From Leishmania donovani (lineage: Eukaryota > Euglenozoa > Kinetoplastea > Trypanosomatida > Trypanosomatidae): a stretch of DNA of 64,000 bases. The translations under genes and the position numbers were made by a program. The stretch covers positions 184,956 through 248,955 of the forward strand of contig NC_018240.1 in NCBI RefSeq assembly GCF_000227135.1, written 5' to 3'. Shown here piece by piece: positions 9,974 to 19,908 of this stretch (positions are counted from its first letter, which is position 1; each line of letters starts with the position of its first letter). Below the pieces are notes generated by a model. It was given only the letters and a program-made list of their open reading frames with translations, was not told where the DNA came from and ran no database searches.

Positions 9974-10627
9974 ATGTGCGACTTACCGCTTCTCTCGATA
10001 TCTTTCTTTGCCGTGCATCATCATGCGCGATGGATGCGCTCTTGCAGAGCTCGAGCGAAGGAGCGATGGAGGGGCATAGAGGGAGGGGGGGGGCAGCCAT
10101 GCCCACAAAGGCAAACGCGAAAAGTCCTGACCTGCACGAGCAATTCGCAACTCGCGCGTGTTAGACGTCCAAAGGGAGGTGCACCGCAAGCGCTCGCGGA
10201 GGCAATCATGAGCGCTGAGCTCTTTGTGTTTCTCCCCATTCCTCTGCATACGTGAGTGCGCCACTCGCTCCTCTCTTAGGCAGCGGCCATCTCCAGCCTT
10301 GCCACGCCCCCCTTCCCCCCGACATACACAGGAATGTGCGAGATTCTCCTGTTCTTTGGCCTTAATCCATTGCTGCTCAACACCGCCTTTCCTCTTCTAC
10401 GCTTCCTTGTCGCCGTCTTGCCCTCTCCATGCCCCCCTCTCTACACACGCACACGTACACATCAACATCCATCCGCACTCACCATTTCACGTCCACGTGC
10501 GCGTCTCCGCTTCCTCTCTCTCCTCGTGCTGGACATCTGACACTTTTCTTCTTCGCTCGGCTACACGCTCACGTAGTTGTTTCATTGCGACTCCTGTTCG
10601 TTTTGTGTGTGTGTGTGTGTGCTCTTC

Positions 10628-10696
10628 GCCCCCGTATCTCCCTTTCTCGCCCCCCACTTCTCGCCGCGCCGCACCACCCCGCGTGTGCTGCTTCAG
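10628..10696 (+). promoter_or_regulatory. Predicted polypyrimidine tract and spliced-leader acceptor AG
   Basis: A CT/C-rich tract is followed by GTGCTGCTTCAG with AG at 10695-10696, about 70 nt before the lectin ATG. Another AG lies at about 10729-10730. Confidence 0.5.
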
Positions 10697-10766
10697 CTGC
10701 TGCTGCTCTGTCTCTGTGCGCTTGCATCAGTGTGCCCTCCCTTCCCCCATCTCCCCGCCGTACACG

Positions 10767-12113
10767 ATGCCGCGCGCTTACCTCGCAGGCGAGCGCAGGG
10801 GCTGCCGTCGCTCCTGGTACGCGGTAGCCGTGTGCGCTGTAGTGGCGCTCGCCATCGGTGGTGGTGGACTTCTTATGGCCGCCGCAAGGGCCGTGCCGCG
10901 GCTGACGCCGGCGCAGGAGCACCGCGGCATCACCGCTGCCATAGGCCACCACTCTTTTGCCCCGCCGCTGCTGCGGCAGTACTACGGTGACGGCGAAATC
11001 CCACACTGGGTCATCTCCGGCTCGTCCGTCATCACGGACGAATACGTGCGGCTCACGGCTGACCAGAAGAGCCAGACAGGCCACCTGTGGAACACGGAAC
11101 CGCTGGATATGGACGCCTTCGAGGTGGTCGTGGGCTTCCGCGTCTACCGGCCAATGGGCGGCTTCGGCGCGGACGGCTTCGGGGTGTGGGTGGCGCAGCC
11201 GCCTCGCTTTGACGGCCCCCTCTTTGGCCGCCCGTCCACCTTCAACGGCTTCGGGGTCCTGTTCGACTCGTACGACAACGACAACCGCCGCGACAACCCG
11301 ATGGTGAGCCTCGTGTACAACGACGGGTCCAACACCAAGCACTTCGACCCTGAGAGGGACTTCATGGGTGACAGCGTGGCCAGCTGCGTTTTCGACTTCC
11401 GCGAGATTCCCGAACCGAACATGGCCACCATGCGCATGGTGTACTTCAAGGGTGAACTTCAGGTGTACCTGTCCAGAAACAGCGAGGCCACAGAGACCGA
11501 GTGTCTCAAAGTCACCAGACTGCCGATGCCAGAGGGCAAGGTGTACCTCTCCTTATCTGCCCAGACCGGCGGTGTGTCGGAGATCCACGACATCATGTTC
11601 GTTCATCTGTCTCCCCTGGTGGAGGCAAAGTACGACCACGATGTGCGGCAGACTACGGTGCCGACCAACGGCCTCCACGACGCGCGGCTTTACGACAACG
11701 AGGCGATGAACAACCGCCAAACGTCAGAGGTGCCGACAGATACCCATTTACCCACGATGGTGCCGCAGGAGGCGCACCCGGCACAGCAGCAGCATCAATA
11801 CCAGGAGGCACAGCCGACACAGCAGCAGCATCAATACCAGGAGGCACAGCCGGCACAGCAGCAGCAGCAGAACCAGCCGTCCGCGCAGGCCACTGACAAC
11901 ATCGGTGAAAAAGAGCGGCAGCGAATCGAGGAGCTGGAGAGGAGGTTGGAAGAGCTCCAGGGCCGCAACGGTTACCGCGCCACGCGTCGCATTGATGAAG
12001 AAGTGGAAGAGTTGGACGACTATGACGATGAAGACAGAAACAGACAACGCCGCGTGCGACGCGTGCGCCGTGCACGCACGCCCCGTAGCAACCGCGTGGA
12101 GCAGGATGAGTAG
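10767..12113 (+). CDS. Legume-like (L-type) lectin, ERGIC-53/VIP36-related
   Basis: 448 residues from ATG 10767; the upstream open frame is low complexity and was excluded. Residues about 17-40 are one hydrophobic segment after a basic N-terminus (signal anchor or signal peptide). Residues about 55-300 form an L-type lectin domain. The hallmark GFGVLFDSYDNDNRRDNP at about 160-177 carries the Asp/Phe/Asn residues that bind calcium and mannose in ERGIC-53/VIP36, and GGFGADGFGVWV precedes it. These lectins carry high-mannose glycoproteins through the ER-Golgi pathway. The tail holds a Q-E-A-Q-P / Q-Q-H-Q-Y repeat (about 335-375), a short coiled coil (about 381-400) and an acidic then very basic C-terminus. 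Unusually, there is no C-terminal transmembrane helix or KKxx/FF-type exit signal, which ERGIC-53 and VIP36 have. It may instead be an N-anchored or soluble lumenal lectin. Confidence 0.88.
   Translation: MPRAYLAGERRGCRRSWYAVAVCAVVALAIGGGGLLMAAARAVPRLTPAQEHRGITAAIGHHSFAPPLLRQYYGDGEIPHWVISGSSVITDEYVRLTADQKSQTGHLWNTEPLDMDAFEVVVGFRVYRPMGGFGADGFGVWVAQPPRFDGPLFGRPSTFNGFGVLFDSYDNDNRRDNPMVSLVYNDGSNTKHFDPERDFMGDSVASCVFDFREIPEPNMATMRMVYFKGELQVYLSRNSEATETECLKVTRLPMPEGKVYLSLSAQTGGVSEIHDIMFVHLSPLVEAKYDHDVRQTTVPTNGLHDARLYDNEAMNNRQTSEVPTDTHLPTMVPQEAHPAQQQHQYQEAQPTQQQHQYQEAQPAQQQQQNQPSAQATDNIGEKERQRIEELERRLEELQGRNGYRATRRIDEEVEELDDYDDEDRNRQRRVRRVRRARTPRSNRVEQDE
11773..11870 (+). repeat. Tandem repeat within lectin tail (about 39-45 bp unit)
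   Basis: Two near-identical units and a third partial one, encoding H/N-Q-Y-Q-E-A-Q-P-A/T-Q-Q-Q. In frame with the lectin and probably variable in copy number. Confidence 0.85.
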
Positions 12114-12951
12114 AATGGGGAGCAGAGGTGAGGGGGCAGCTAAGAGCGGCGTCTTTGCCTCGGGTACTTTGTGTATGTATGTGTGTGCTTGCGTGCATCT
12201 GCGATGAGGGCGGCAGAGTTTCAAGGTTTCGGTGACAGGGCCTGCGCTGCTCTGTTTTCTCGCTTCCTGGCCTACCGCCACTCTCTGCCACCTTCCCCAT
12301 CACCTCCTCGTCCGTCCTGCCCCTTCTGGGCGGGGCTTGCCGGTGTTCTCCTCGGGTGTGCGTCGGCGCGACGGCTGCCGTTGCCGCTGCGGTCGTCGTC
12401 TTCATACGTTATTGTGTGGAGGCTCATCTGTGCCGGTGTGTGTGTGTGTGTCAAGCAGTTTATCATGGGCCTGTCTGCCAATGCACACGCTCCGCCATGT
12501 CTGTTCTTCTCTCTGTGCTCTTTGGGCGGACCGCGATGCAGCCCCTCCCCCTCCCCCCAAACAAAGGAAAGTGTACCCGTATGTTTCCATTCAAGCAGTG
12601 AGCGCCTGCGCGTGTGCGTGTCTGCGCGATGCTCTCTCGCTTCCTCATGTGAACCCACTTGGAAGCCTGTGCCCGCCGGCTCCACCGTGCACCTCTCCTC
12701 TCCTCTGTTCGTTGGGTGCATGTCGTGGCCCCCCTCCCCTTCCTCTCTCTTTCGACACACACTAACACACATCCAAAGCATGTATGTGCGCATGCATGCT
12801 TGTGTGCATGCGGGTGTCGCGCTTCGTCCTCCTTTTCACTCCTTCCCTCCCCTACTTTAAAAACGAACGCACACACAATCCCGCGTGCGCTTCCCGTGCT
12901 TCCTCCACGCCAGTAGCGCCGTGCCAACACGAAGGATTACTTACGGAAAAG
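12114..12951. other. Intergenic spacer, 0.84 kb
   Basis: Pyrimidine-rich with short TG/CA runs. Contains the predicted splice signal of the PA2G4-like gene. No gene seen. Confidence 0.7.
12824..12913 (+). promoter_or_regulatory. Predicted polypyrimidine tract and spliced-leader acceptor AG
   Basis: The tract CCTCCTTTTCACTCCTTCCC is followed by the first AG at 12912-12913 (CCACGCCAG), about 39 nt before ATG 12952. This places the longer upstream open frame outside the mRNA and supports the chosen start. Confidence 0.55.
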
Positions 12952-14676
12952 ATGGGCCGCGGGTACAGTGCCAGCCGTAGCAAGAGCGGCCGTCCGACGC
13001 TGCGGATGAAGCGCTCCCGTTCCATGTCGCTGCACGCGCTGAAGAAGAACATGGACGCGCACGAGGCGGCCAAGGCGGCCAACGGCGGCAGCGCCGAGGC
13101 GTCGTCGTTGTCCTCTGCCGCGACGACCGAGGTGCCGCGCAAGACGCTCAAGGTGGTGCGCCAGCGTCGCGCGCCGTCTTCGTTGCTTTCATCGTCGTCG
13201 CCAGCAACAGCGAGCTCTACCCCCGCCGCTGCGAAGGTGGCTATGAAAGGGGCGGCAACGAAGGTCAAGTCCGCCGACGGCCGCGGTCGCACCGCAACAT
13301 CTAGCCCCGGCCCTCGTTCGCAGTCCGCCGCCTTTCGCCGCAATCTGGAAGACCTCGAAAGGCAGTTCGACGCCGCCATGGAGGCCAGCGAGGACGAAGA
13401 TGAGACCGTCATGAACACCACGACCATGACCAAGTACAAGGAGTGCGGCCGCGTTGTCGACGCTGTGCTGGATCAGCTCGCGGCGGCGTGCGTACCCGGC
13501 GCGAACACAAAGGTACTGTGCGACACAGGTGACGAGGAAATCGCGAGTCGGCTGAAGGGACTGTTCGTGAAGACCAAGGGTGCGGATGGAAAGCGGCTGG
13601 CGCGCGGCATCTCGTACCCGACGAACGTGTCCGTGAACGAAATGCTGTGCAACGACAGCCCGTACCGCGTGGAGGACGGCGCCATCTTGAAGGACGGCGA
13701 CGTCGTGAAGCTGCACGTGGGCTGCCACCTCGACGGCTACCCAGTGAGCGCCGCACGCACGGTCGTCGTCACCACGAGAGCGGCTTCCGCGGTTACGGAG
13801 GGCGACGAGGAGGAGGCGCAGAGAAGGAGGAGCAGCACAGCGGCGACGTTGTCGTCGCGCTCAGCCGTTGGCAACACCATTGAGGCGGCTCGCGTGGCGC
13901 TGCTGGCGATGATGCACGCGCTGCGCCCTGGCACACTCAACGCCGACATCACGGACGTCATCGCTGCCGTCGGGCAACACTACGGCGTGCAGGCTGTGGA
14001 GGGCGTGCTGTCGAACCGGAGCAAGCGCTGGGTGCCGGATGGGATCGACTGTATCATTGCCCGCCGCGTGACGAGCGAGGACCCGCATCAGGACGTGGCC
14101 GACTGCGAGGTGGGCGAGCATCAGGTGTGGTGCCTCGACGTCGCCTTCACTAACAACCACAACTACCGCATCACGCTCTCTGAGAAGCCCGTGACACTGT
14201 TTCGTCGCACCCCTGCCGACTTCAACGCGGACGCGCGGGTGACGCAGGCGAACGAGACGCTGCAGGAGATCACTGACACACATTTCTGCTTTCCTTTCCA
14301 CTTCAAGAGCCTCGCGAACCCGCTAAAGGGGAAGCTTGGCATCCACGTGTTGGAGAAGAAGGGCATGGTGGACAAGCTGCCCCCGCTGCGCACGAAGCAC
14401 GGCTACGTGACGGCGCGGTTTAGTGCAACTGTGGCGGTGACGGCGAAGCGGGTGACGGTGCTGTGCGGCGCGCCGCCCACCGCCCCTGTGGCGACGCCGC
14501 CAGCAATGCGGCCAACCGTGTCGGAGGACACATTGGCGGCCGAGGTGCTTGCGTTGCTGAGACGCCCGTACGAGTTCGCCGATGTGCGCGCGGCAGTGAC
14601 GGCGAAAGGCGCGAGGGACCAGAGCAGCCCCTCCGCGAAACGCATGCGCGTAGAGGCGCTGGAGAACGAAGAGTAG
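12952..14676 (+). CDS. PA2G4/EBP1-like protein (M24 aminopeptidase fold, likely non-peptidase)
   Basis: 574 residues. The basic, Ser/Ala-rich N-terminal about 150 residues are an extension absent from human PA2G4 (394 residues). From TKYKECGRVVDAVLDQL (about residue 160) to about 515 the protein follows the M24 'pita-bread' fold of EBP1/p38-2G4, with GISYPTNVSVNE and KLHVGCHLDG blocks. In methionine aminopeptidase 2 the second block carries a metal-binding Asp; here it is His, as expected of the non-catalytic EBP1 branch. EBP1 binds ribosomes near the exit tunnel and rRNA/RNPs, and affects ribosome biogenesis and translation. The C-terminus (KRMRVEALENEE) is basic then acidic. A role in ribosome assembly or nascent-chain handling is inferred from the family. 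A small insert rich in Glu/Arg/Ser lies near residues 282-305. Confidence 0.85.
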   Translation: MGRGYSASRSKSGRPTLRMKRSRSMSLHALKKNMDAHEAAKAANGGSAEASSLSSAATTEVPRKTLKVVRQRRAPSSLLSSSSPATASSTPAAAKVAMKGAATKVKSADGRGRTATSSPGPRSQSAAFRRNLEDLERQFDAAMEASEDEDETVMNTTTMTKYKECGRVVDAVLDQLAAACVPGANTKVLCDTGDEEIASRLKGLFVKTKGADGKRLARGISYPTNVSVNEMLCNDSPYRVEDGAILKDGDVVKLHVGCHLDGYPVSAARTVVVTTRAASAVTEGDEEEAQRRRSSTAATLSSRSAVGNTIEAARVALLAMMHALRPGTLNADITDVIAAVGQHYGVQAVEGVLSNRSKRWVPDGIDCIIARRVTSEDPHQDVADCEVGEHQVWCLDVAFTNNHNYRITLSEKPVTLFRRTPADFNADARVTQANETLQEITDTHFCFPFHFKSLANPLKGKLGIHVLEKKGMVDKLPPLRTKHGYVTARFSATVAVTAKRVTVLCGAPPTAPVATPPAMRPTVSEDTLAAEVLALLRRPYEFADVRAAVTAKGARDQSSPSAKRMRVEALENEE

Positions 14677-15629
14677 GGCGGAGGAGAAGAGTTGGGAGGG
14701 GAGTGCCAGGGGGATCGGGTCAGGGCTGCGTGACATGATCGACCCTGCTGGCCGCCTCTTCGCGCCTCTCTTTTTCCCATACTCGGCGTTGTTGGAAGCG
14801 ATTTTCTGCTTGCTGTGATGTGTGCAAGAGATTGTGTATGTGCGTGTATGTGAGAGCAGTCGACCGTGTGGGGCTGCCAGTCGTGGAATAGCTAAGGACG
14901 TAAGGATAAGCGTAACGTGTAACGGTGCACACACTCACCAACAGCTGCGCCGCCACGGCGTGATGAGACGACTTGCGTGAGGAGAGCGAGTGAGCGAGAG
15001 GGTGGGGGGAAAGAAGTGGGGGGGGGAGAGGGCGACAGAGGTGTGCGCATCGGTATCCGTGTGGATGGCGCGATGACCATTGTCGGCCTCCCTGCTGCTC
15101 TCATCGACTTCTCCATCGGCACCCCCGGTGCCCCCCTCTGTGTGCGCCAGTTTCGGTGTGCTTTGGCCGGTGTGTGGGTGTGCGCTCCTTCGATGGCTCC
15201 CGTACGTTGGCGGGGGGGGGCGGCGGCGGCGGCGGCGGCTACTTTGTTTCCGACGCGTCGCACTTCGCCATGGACGCCACGAAGTGCGTGTCGAAGCAAC
15301 GAAGCCACAACAAAAGAATACGAATCGCGAAGGCGCGGCGATACTGCGTCGGGCATTACACGAGACCCGCAATCCTTGTTTGTGTGTATGTGTATGCATG
15401 TGTATGCATGTGTGTGCGTGTGTGTGCGCACGCTCCCCAGCACAAGAAAGTGGCGCAGCAGCGATCTATGCACAGGAAGGGGGGGGGTGGCAGACAGACC
15501 GGCCATGGCAAAGAGGAATGGGAGAAGGCGGCAGTGCAGGGAAGAAGCTCGTGACAGTTCATGACGCCACTCTCTCCTCAGCCTCGATTCCGCCTCCCTC
15601 GTTGCCTAGCATCCCTCCCCCCTCTCTCG

Positions 15630-15630
<1 letters not shown>

Positions 15631-15663
<33 letters not shown>
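15631..15663. repeat. (CA)16 microsatellite
   Basis: Perfect CA run directly after a CT-rich stretch. Confidence 0.95.
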
Positions 15664-15665
<2 letters not shown>

Positions 15666-16330
15666 GCGCGTGCCTACAGTATCGCAGGCCTCCACGAAAC
15701 GTGGACACCGCCGGTGCTTGCACGCACTCCCCCTCACCGACGCGGCTGCAGCTGCTGCGGTTGAACTGTTGCCACCACCGCCACTGGAGCTCAGTCCAGT
15801 AGTCGCAGAGCGCACCCCAACATCTCCACCCTTCCTCTCGCCTCTCCCTACTGCTACTCTCTCTCTACGTGTCTGCCTCGCCATATCGCCAGCCGTTACT
15901 GTTGGGGGCTGGGGTACATGTGGGCTCAACCCTGCTGTACACCTTCTCTTTCTGCATACGTACGCGCACGCATACACGCATACAGCGACAGACACAGGTA
16001 CAAACGCGCAACACGCCCGCCCTGTTACGCACGACTTGGCATCTGTCGCTGTACCTCTCTCTCGTAGCTCTTACTCTTGAGCGTCTTCTGTTTCTCATTT
16101 TCTCATGCGCACGCGCGTGTGTGTGTGTTCATCTCTGCACATCTTCCATCGTCTTTGTTTGCCCACGCTTGCACCTCCGCAAGCACGCCAGCCGCGCACG
16201 CATACCTGCACCCCTCAGAACACGCGTGCCGCCCTCTGGCCAAGGTACAGAGCCCGCGGCACATCCCACACACGTACGCACGCATAGACCATACATCCAT
16301 CACCCACCCCCACCCGCACGCCCAGCTCAG

Positions 16331-16360
16331 ACACACACACACACACATATATATATATAC
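16331..16360. repeat. (AC)n(AT)n composite microsatellite
   Basis: AC units pass straight into about seven AT units. Same design as at 5622, 21613 and 52653. Confidence 0.9.
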
Positions 16361-16506
16361 ATACACATACAAGCACTGCTATCTCTGCATAGACCACCTT
16401 CCCCCCTTTCCTTTGCACGCAGATAAACGGAAACGCCGCGCAGGGGCAAAGAGGTCAAGAGCGCTAACTGGATTCTTCGGCTGCGCCATCACCCCGCTGG
16501 GCGGAG

Positions 16507-16531
16507 CACACACACACACACACACACACAC
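16507..16531. repeat. (CA)12 microsatellite
   Basis: CA run about 235 bases upstream of the PSP1-domain gene. Confidence 0.9.
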
Positions 16532-16630
16532 GAAACACCCTTCGGTTGCCGCATAGACGCACTTGCGCGCGCCCTCCCTCCCCCTCTTTCACTTGCGCCG
16601 CACCCCATTCCCACACATTCTTATATAGTT

Positions 16631-16667
16631 TTGTTACCCCCTCCCTTCCCCCCTCCCTGCGCTACAG
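16631..16667 (+). promoter_or_regulatory. Predicted polypyrimidine tract and spliced-leader acceptor AG
   Basis: A C/T tract of about 30 bases ends in GCGCTACAG with AG at 16666-16667, about 100 nt before ATG 16768. One of the clearest acceptors in the window. Confidence 0.6.
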
Positions 16668-16767
16668 ACCCAACGAGAGAGGGAGATTATTCATAGACAC
16701 ACACACCCACCCCACCCACCCGCACACACGCTTACGCTTACGTTTTGGTGGCGGGAAAAAGGACTAC

Positions 16768-19700
16768 ATGCCCAAGTCAGCCAACACACGCGGTGGCGCT
16801 GGAAGTGGCAGCACTTACAACACGCAGCGACACGAAGGCGGCCGTCCCAGCGCGCGCCGCGCCACTGCGCCGCGGGCGGAAGCGACACCGAAGGGCACCG
16901 CCGCCGTTGAGGAGAAGGGCAAACCAACGGCCGTGCACCAGAAAGTGCACATCAGCGACCCGCGCTCGTCTGCGCAGCGTCAGCGGTCGGAGGAGGATGC
17001 GCAGGTGCAACGCGAGCCATCGTCGTTATCGTCGATGCACGCGCTGAACGCGTCCTCTCCAGCCTTCATTCCGTACCAGTACGTGCAACAACAACAGCAG
17101 TGCGGTAATGCCGGCGACGACGTCGCCGCCGCCGCTACGCAGAGCGTTTTCTCTTTCACGGCCACGCCCTCGCTGATGTACATGGGCAACACAGGCGGCA
17201 GCAGCTCCGTCTCCTCCCCGCTTGCCTTCGCGGTGCCGTCGGATGCCGGCCATTCCACTGCCATGCTGTCGCCTTTCTCTCCTTCCTTGGCTGCCAAGCA
17301 GGACTCGCTGGCCAATAGCGCCGCCTTTGCCTCCGTCGCGTCAGCCGCCGCGAGTGGTTCTGCACTTTCTACACAGCCGTCCCATCAACTGCGCGGTGCG
17401 TACGCGCGGGCAACCGCAGCAGCTGCCGCAGCCGCTGCTTCTTCCGCGTTGCACCTTCAGCACACCGATCCATACGCTTCGGTCGCCGCCGCGCCCAACT
17501 CTGCCGTCCCCGCGGGGACGGCAGATGCTCCGCCACACACTCAGTTGGAGCCGCAGCAGCGCTGTGCCACGCGCAAGACTCCGGTCGCGGCGTCGTCGAC
17601 CGCCAAAGCCGTGTACGGTCCGTCGGTTCCAGTGTTCCACTCGCAGTTCATCGACATTGCCACCGGCAACACCTCCATGACCCCCTTCGCACTTTTACAG
17701 GAGCAACCCGACGGCGACGACGTTGACCGCCTCAGCGAGGCTTGCGACGATCGCCACACAGGGGCCGAAACAGCACCGGAGCCGGCGACTATTGGCGCTA
17801 TGGCTGCAGTGCCGCGGTCCCCGCCGACGCTGGCACAGGACAGGGAGGAGGCAGAGACGCAGAGGGTTCGCCAGGCATACAACTCGGCCAGCCAGCAGCC
17901 CTCGCAGCGCCGCATCTCGGCAGCCACCGCGGCTGTCCTGGCAAGCCAAGACGCGCGGCTCGCGGAGCGCTCTCGGCGCTACGCCCAGGCTGGGCAGCTG
18001 CTCTACGAGCCGGCCTCCGCAACCACCACCGCCGCTCTGAGCTCGAATGGGGCATCTTCGCAGCGCCCCAGCAACAAGGACGCGAGCGACGCCGCCACCG
18101 CCAAGCCGATCGTGAAGGCCCAGCGACACACGTCTGCGTTCGAGACAGCCACGGCGAGCGAAACAGAGACGACCACACACGAGACCCCAAAACGCCGCTC
18201 GCCCACAGTATCCACGGCAACCGTCGGTACCAGCAACGGTAACAAGGTGCGAACGTCCGTCACGCCCAGCATCGACGGTGGTGCATCCGCAGTGAAGCGC
18301 TTACACACATGCCTAGCGAGCACCGATGAGCGCACAGAGGGCGACCGGGCGGGGTCGGCTATGGGACTCACCGGCTCCACGCGCCGCGGCCTGCCTACTT
18401 GCGGCGACGACAACGATGACGAGGGGCGACGCAGCGACACTGTGACCCCAACGACGACGCCTGCCAAGGTGTTGGCGGCTGAGAGCTCTCCGTTCGTGGC
18501 GGCTGCCGCTGCCTCCGGCGGTGCATCCACCGGCCGCGCGCACCGCCGCTCCGTGTCGCGGGAGGACAGCGCCGTTGCTCACTCTGAGTGCGGCTTGAGC
18601 GAGTCGACGCGTCACACCCGCGTAGTCCATCAGGAGCACAGCAGCAGTAGCAGCAGCAACGCCCACCTTCAGCGCGCCATGATGCAGCTCATTGCACAAA
18701 TTCAAACGAGCAACACCACCAAAGGACATGCCTTCTCGCCCGCCGCTGCTACCACCGCCATCACGCCGCACAAGTCTAGCATCCAAAACGCCGCGCTTGG
18801 TGAGACGGGTGCTACAGCCGCCACGCCCGCCGCCTTCAAGACACCTGAGGTGGAGCGGGTCCCGTCGGCCCGCCCCAGCGCGTCCAAGAACGCCGCGATT
18901 CGCAACATCACCACCATCATCCACACGCCGAACACGTCCAGCGCACATCACGGCCACTCTTCTGCGGTCACGAAGACGACAATCACGTCGGAGACGTCGC
19001 GGCATCACCACAGCGCTGCGGAGACCTCGGCGTCGGCAAAGGACTCGCGTGGCGCAGCGCCGAAGGTCGCGCAGCGGTCGCTGGCAAGCTGCCTTGAGGC
19101 CATTTCACCTCAGCGTGGAGAGAGTGCGCGCAACAGCAGCAACGCAGTGCGCGCTGAGCTGGCCACCGCCATGTCACAAGCACCGCTGCCGTCGTCGTCC
19201 TCGGCACCCTTCATGCCATCCGGGACTGCAGGGGCGATGCCGGTTCCGCGCTCGCAGCGACGTGGCACAAAGCAGGGGTCCTCCAGCGCCACTTCCGCTG
19301 CTGCTGCAGGTGCAGCTGAGTCTCGCTCGCCGGCAGCGCAGGCGACCAACTACGCGGTTGTGATCGAGGGCCACATGCAGCGCCGTGTCACGGCCGTCTC
19401 GTCCACGGCGCTGAAGCGAGGAGTCTGCGTTCTGTTCGAGGAGGACCGCGGAATCGACATGGGCCGCGTCGTGCAGTGCGACGTGCTGGATGGCGATGGG
19501 GCTGCCAGCACGCTGGCCACAATGGCCTCGGCGACGTCGCCACTCAGCCGCAAGGACCGCCCCGCCCCTGTGCTACGACCAGCCACGGCGGAGGAGGAGT
19601 ACCGCTGGCTTTACGCTGACGTCAAGGAGGCGGAGGCGACGTTGGAGCCGTGCCGCGAGGCGGCCGCGCGTCTTGGGCTGCCGGTGAAGGTGGTGGCGGC

Positions 19701-19908
19701 CGTGTATCAGTTCAATAAGGCCAAGCTCACCTTCTATTACGAGAGCCCCACGCGCGTCGACTTCCGCCCTCTGCTGCCCTCGCTCTTCTCCCGCTTCCAC
19801 TGCCGCATTTGGATGGCCCGCCTGGAGACACCCGAGATGACCGCGGCGGCGTCTGGTGGTGTCGAGGAGGGTGCCCATACTCACTTGCAGGCGGAGAAGA
19901 GCGCTTGA
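16768..19908 (+). CDS. PSP1 C-terminal domain protein with long low-complexity N-terminus
   Basis: 1,046 residues from ATG 16768, about 100 nt after a strong predicted splice acceptor; the longer frame starts within upstream repeat sequence. Residues 1 to about 855 are low complexity: Ala/Ser/Thr/Gln-rich, with poly-Ala near 230 and His/Thr-rich segments, and look intrinsically disordered. Residues about 860-1022 (from NYAVVIEGHMQRR to CRIWMARLE) form a compact domain. It matches the PSP1 C-terminal conserved region, with the FEEDRGIDMGRVV and LPVKVVAAVYQFNKAKLTFYY blocks followed by V-D-F-R-P-L. The domain is found in yeast PSP1, bacterial RicT/YaaT-type proteins and several kinetoplastid proteins. 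Members are linked to RNA-related and translational roles in trypanosomatids, but no enzyme activity is established. A regulatory RNA-associated role is inference. Confidence 0.82.
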   Translation: MPKSANTRGGAGSGSTYNTQRHEGGRPSARRATAPRAEATPKGTAAVEEKGKPTAVHQKVHISDPRSSAQRQRSEEDAQVQREPSSLSSMHALNASSPAFIPYQYVQQQQQCGNAGDDVAAAATQSVFSFTATPSLMYMGNTGGSSSVSSPLAFAVPSDAGHSTAMLSPFSPSLAAKQDSLANSAAFASVASAAASGSALSTQPSHQLRGAYARATAAAAAAAASSALHLQHTDPYASVAAAPNSAVPAGTADAPPHTQLEPQQRCATRKTPVAASSTAKAVYGPSVPVFHSQFIDIATGNTSMTPFALLQEQPDGDDVDRLSEACDDRHTGAETAPEPATIGAMAAVPRSPPTLAQDREEAETQRVRQAYNSASQQPSQRRISAATAAVLASQDARLAERSRRYAQAGQLLYEPASATTTAALSSNGASSQRPSNKDASDAATAKPIVKAQRHTSAFETATASETETTTHETPKRRSPTVSTATVGTSNGNKVRTSVTPSIDGGASAVKRLHTCLASTDERTEGDRAGSAMGLTGSTRRGLPTCGDDNDDEGRRSDTVTPTTTPAKVLAAESSPFVAAAAASGGASTGRAHRRSVSREDSAVAHSECGLSESTRHTRVVHQEHSSSSSSNAHLQRAMMQLIAQIQTSNTTKGHAFSPAAATTAITPHKSSIQNAALGETGATAATPAAFKTPEVERVPSARPSASKNAAIRNITTIIHTPNTSSAHHGHSSAVTKTTITSETSRHHHSAAETSASAKDSRGAAPKVAQRSLASCLEAISPQRGESARNSSNAVRAELATAMSQAPLPSSSSAPFMPSGTAGAMPVPRSQRRGTKQGSSSATSAAAAGAAESRSPAAQATNYAVVIEGHMQRRVTAVSSTALKRGVCVLFEEDRGIDMGRVVQCDVLDGDGAASTLATMASATSPLSRKDRPAPVLRPATAEEEYRWLYADVKEAEATLEPCREAAARLGLPVKVVAAVYQFNKAKLTFYYESPTRVDFRPLLPSLFSRFHCRIWMARLETPEMTAAASGGVEEGAHTHLQAEKSA

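Larger units (their letters stand above)
8856..10766. other. Intergenic spacer, 1.9 kb, containing a degenerate retroposon-like element
   Basis: The first about 250 bases are unremarkable. 9110-9973 is a less repeat-rich, evenly composed block that shares 333 bp with 55214-55546. 10270-10696 is pyrimidine-rich and is the likely splice-signal region of the lectin gene. No intact gene. Confidence 0.7.
14677..16767. other. Intergenic spacer, 2.1 kb
   Basis: Contains purine-rich (14985-15050) and then pyrimidine-rich stretches, a GGC run (15215-15240), (CA)16 at 15631-15663, (AC)n(AT)n at 16331-16360 and (CA)n at 16507-16531. No convincing gene; the largest open frames cover the repeats. Confidence 0.7.

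Noticed and set aside
9660..10106. 148-codon minus-strand frame over the retroposon copy C
   Set aside because: Not conserved as an intact frame in copy D and has no reverse-transcriptase motif, so it is treated as decayed sequence.
10224..10766. N-terminal extension of the lectin frame by 181 codons
   Set aside because: Repeat and pyrimidine-tract translation lying before the predicted splice acceptors.
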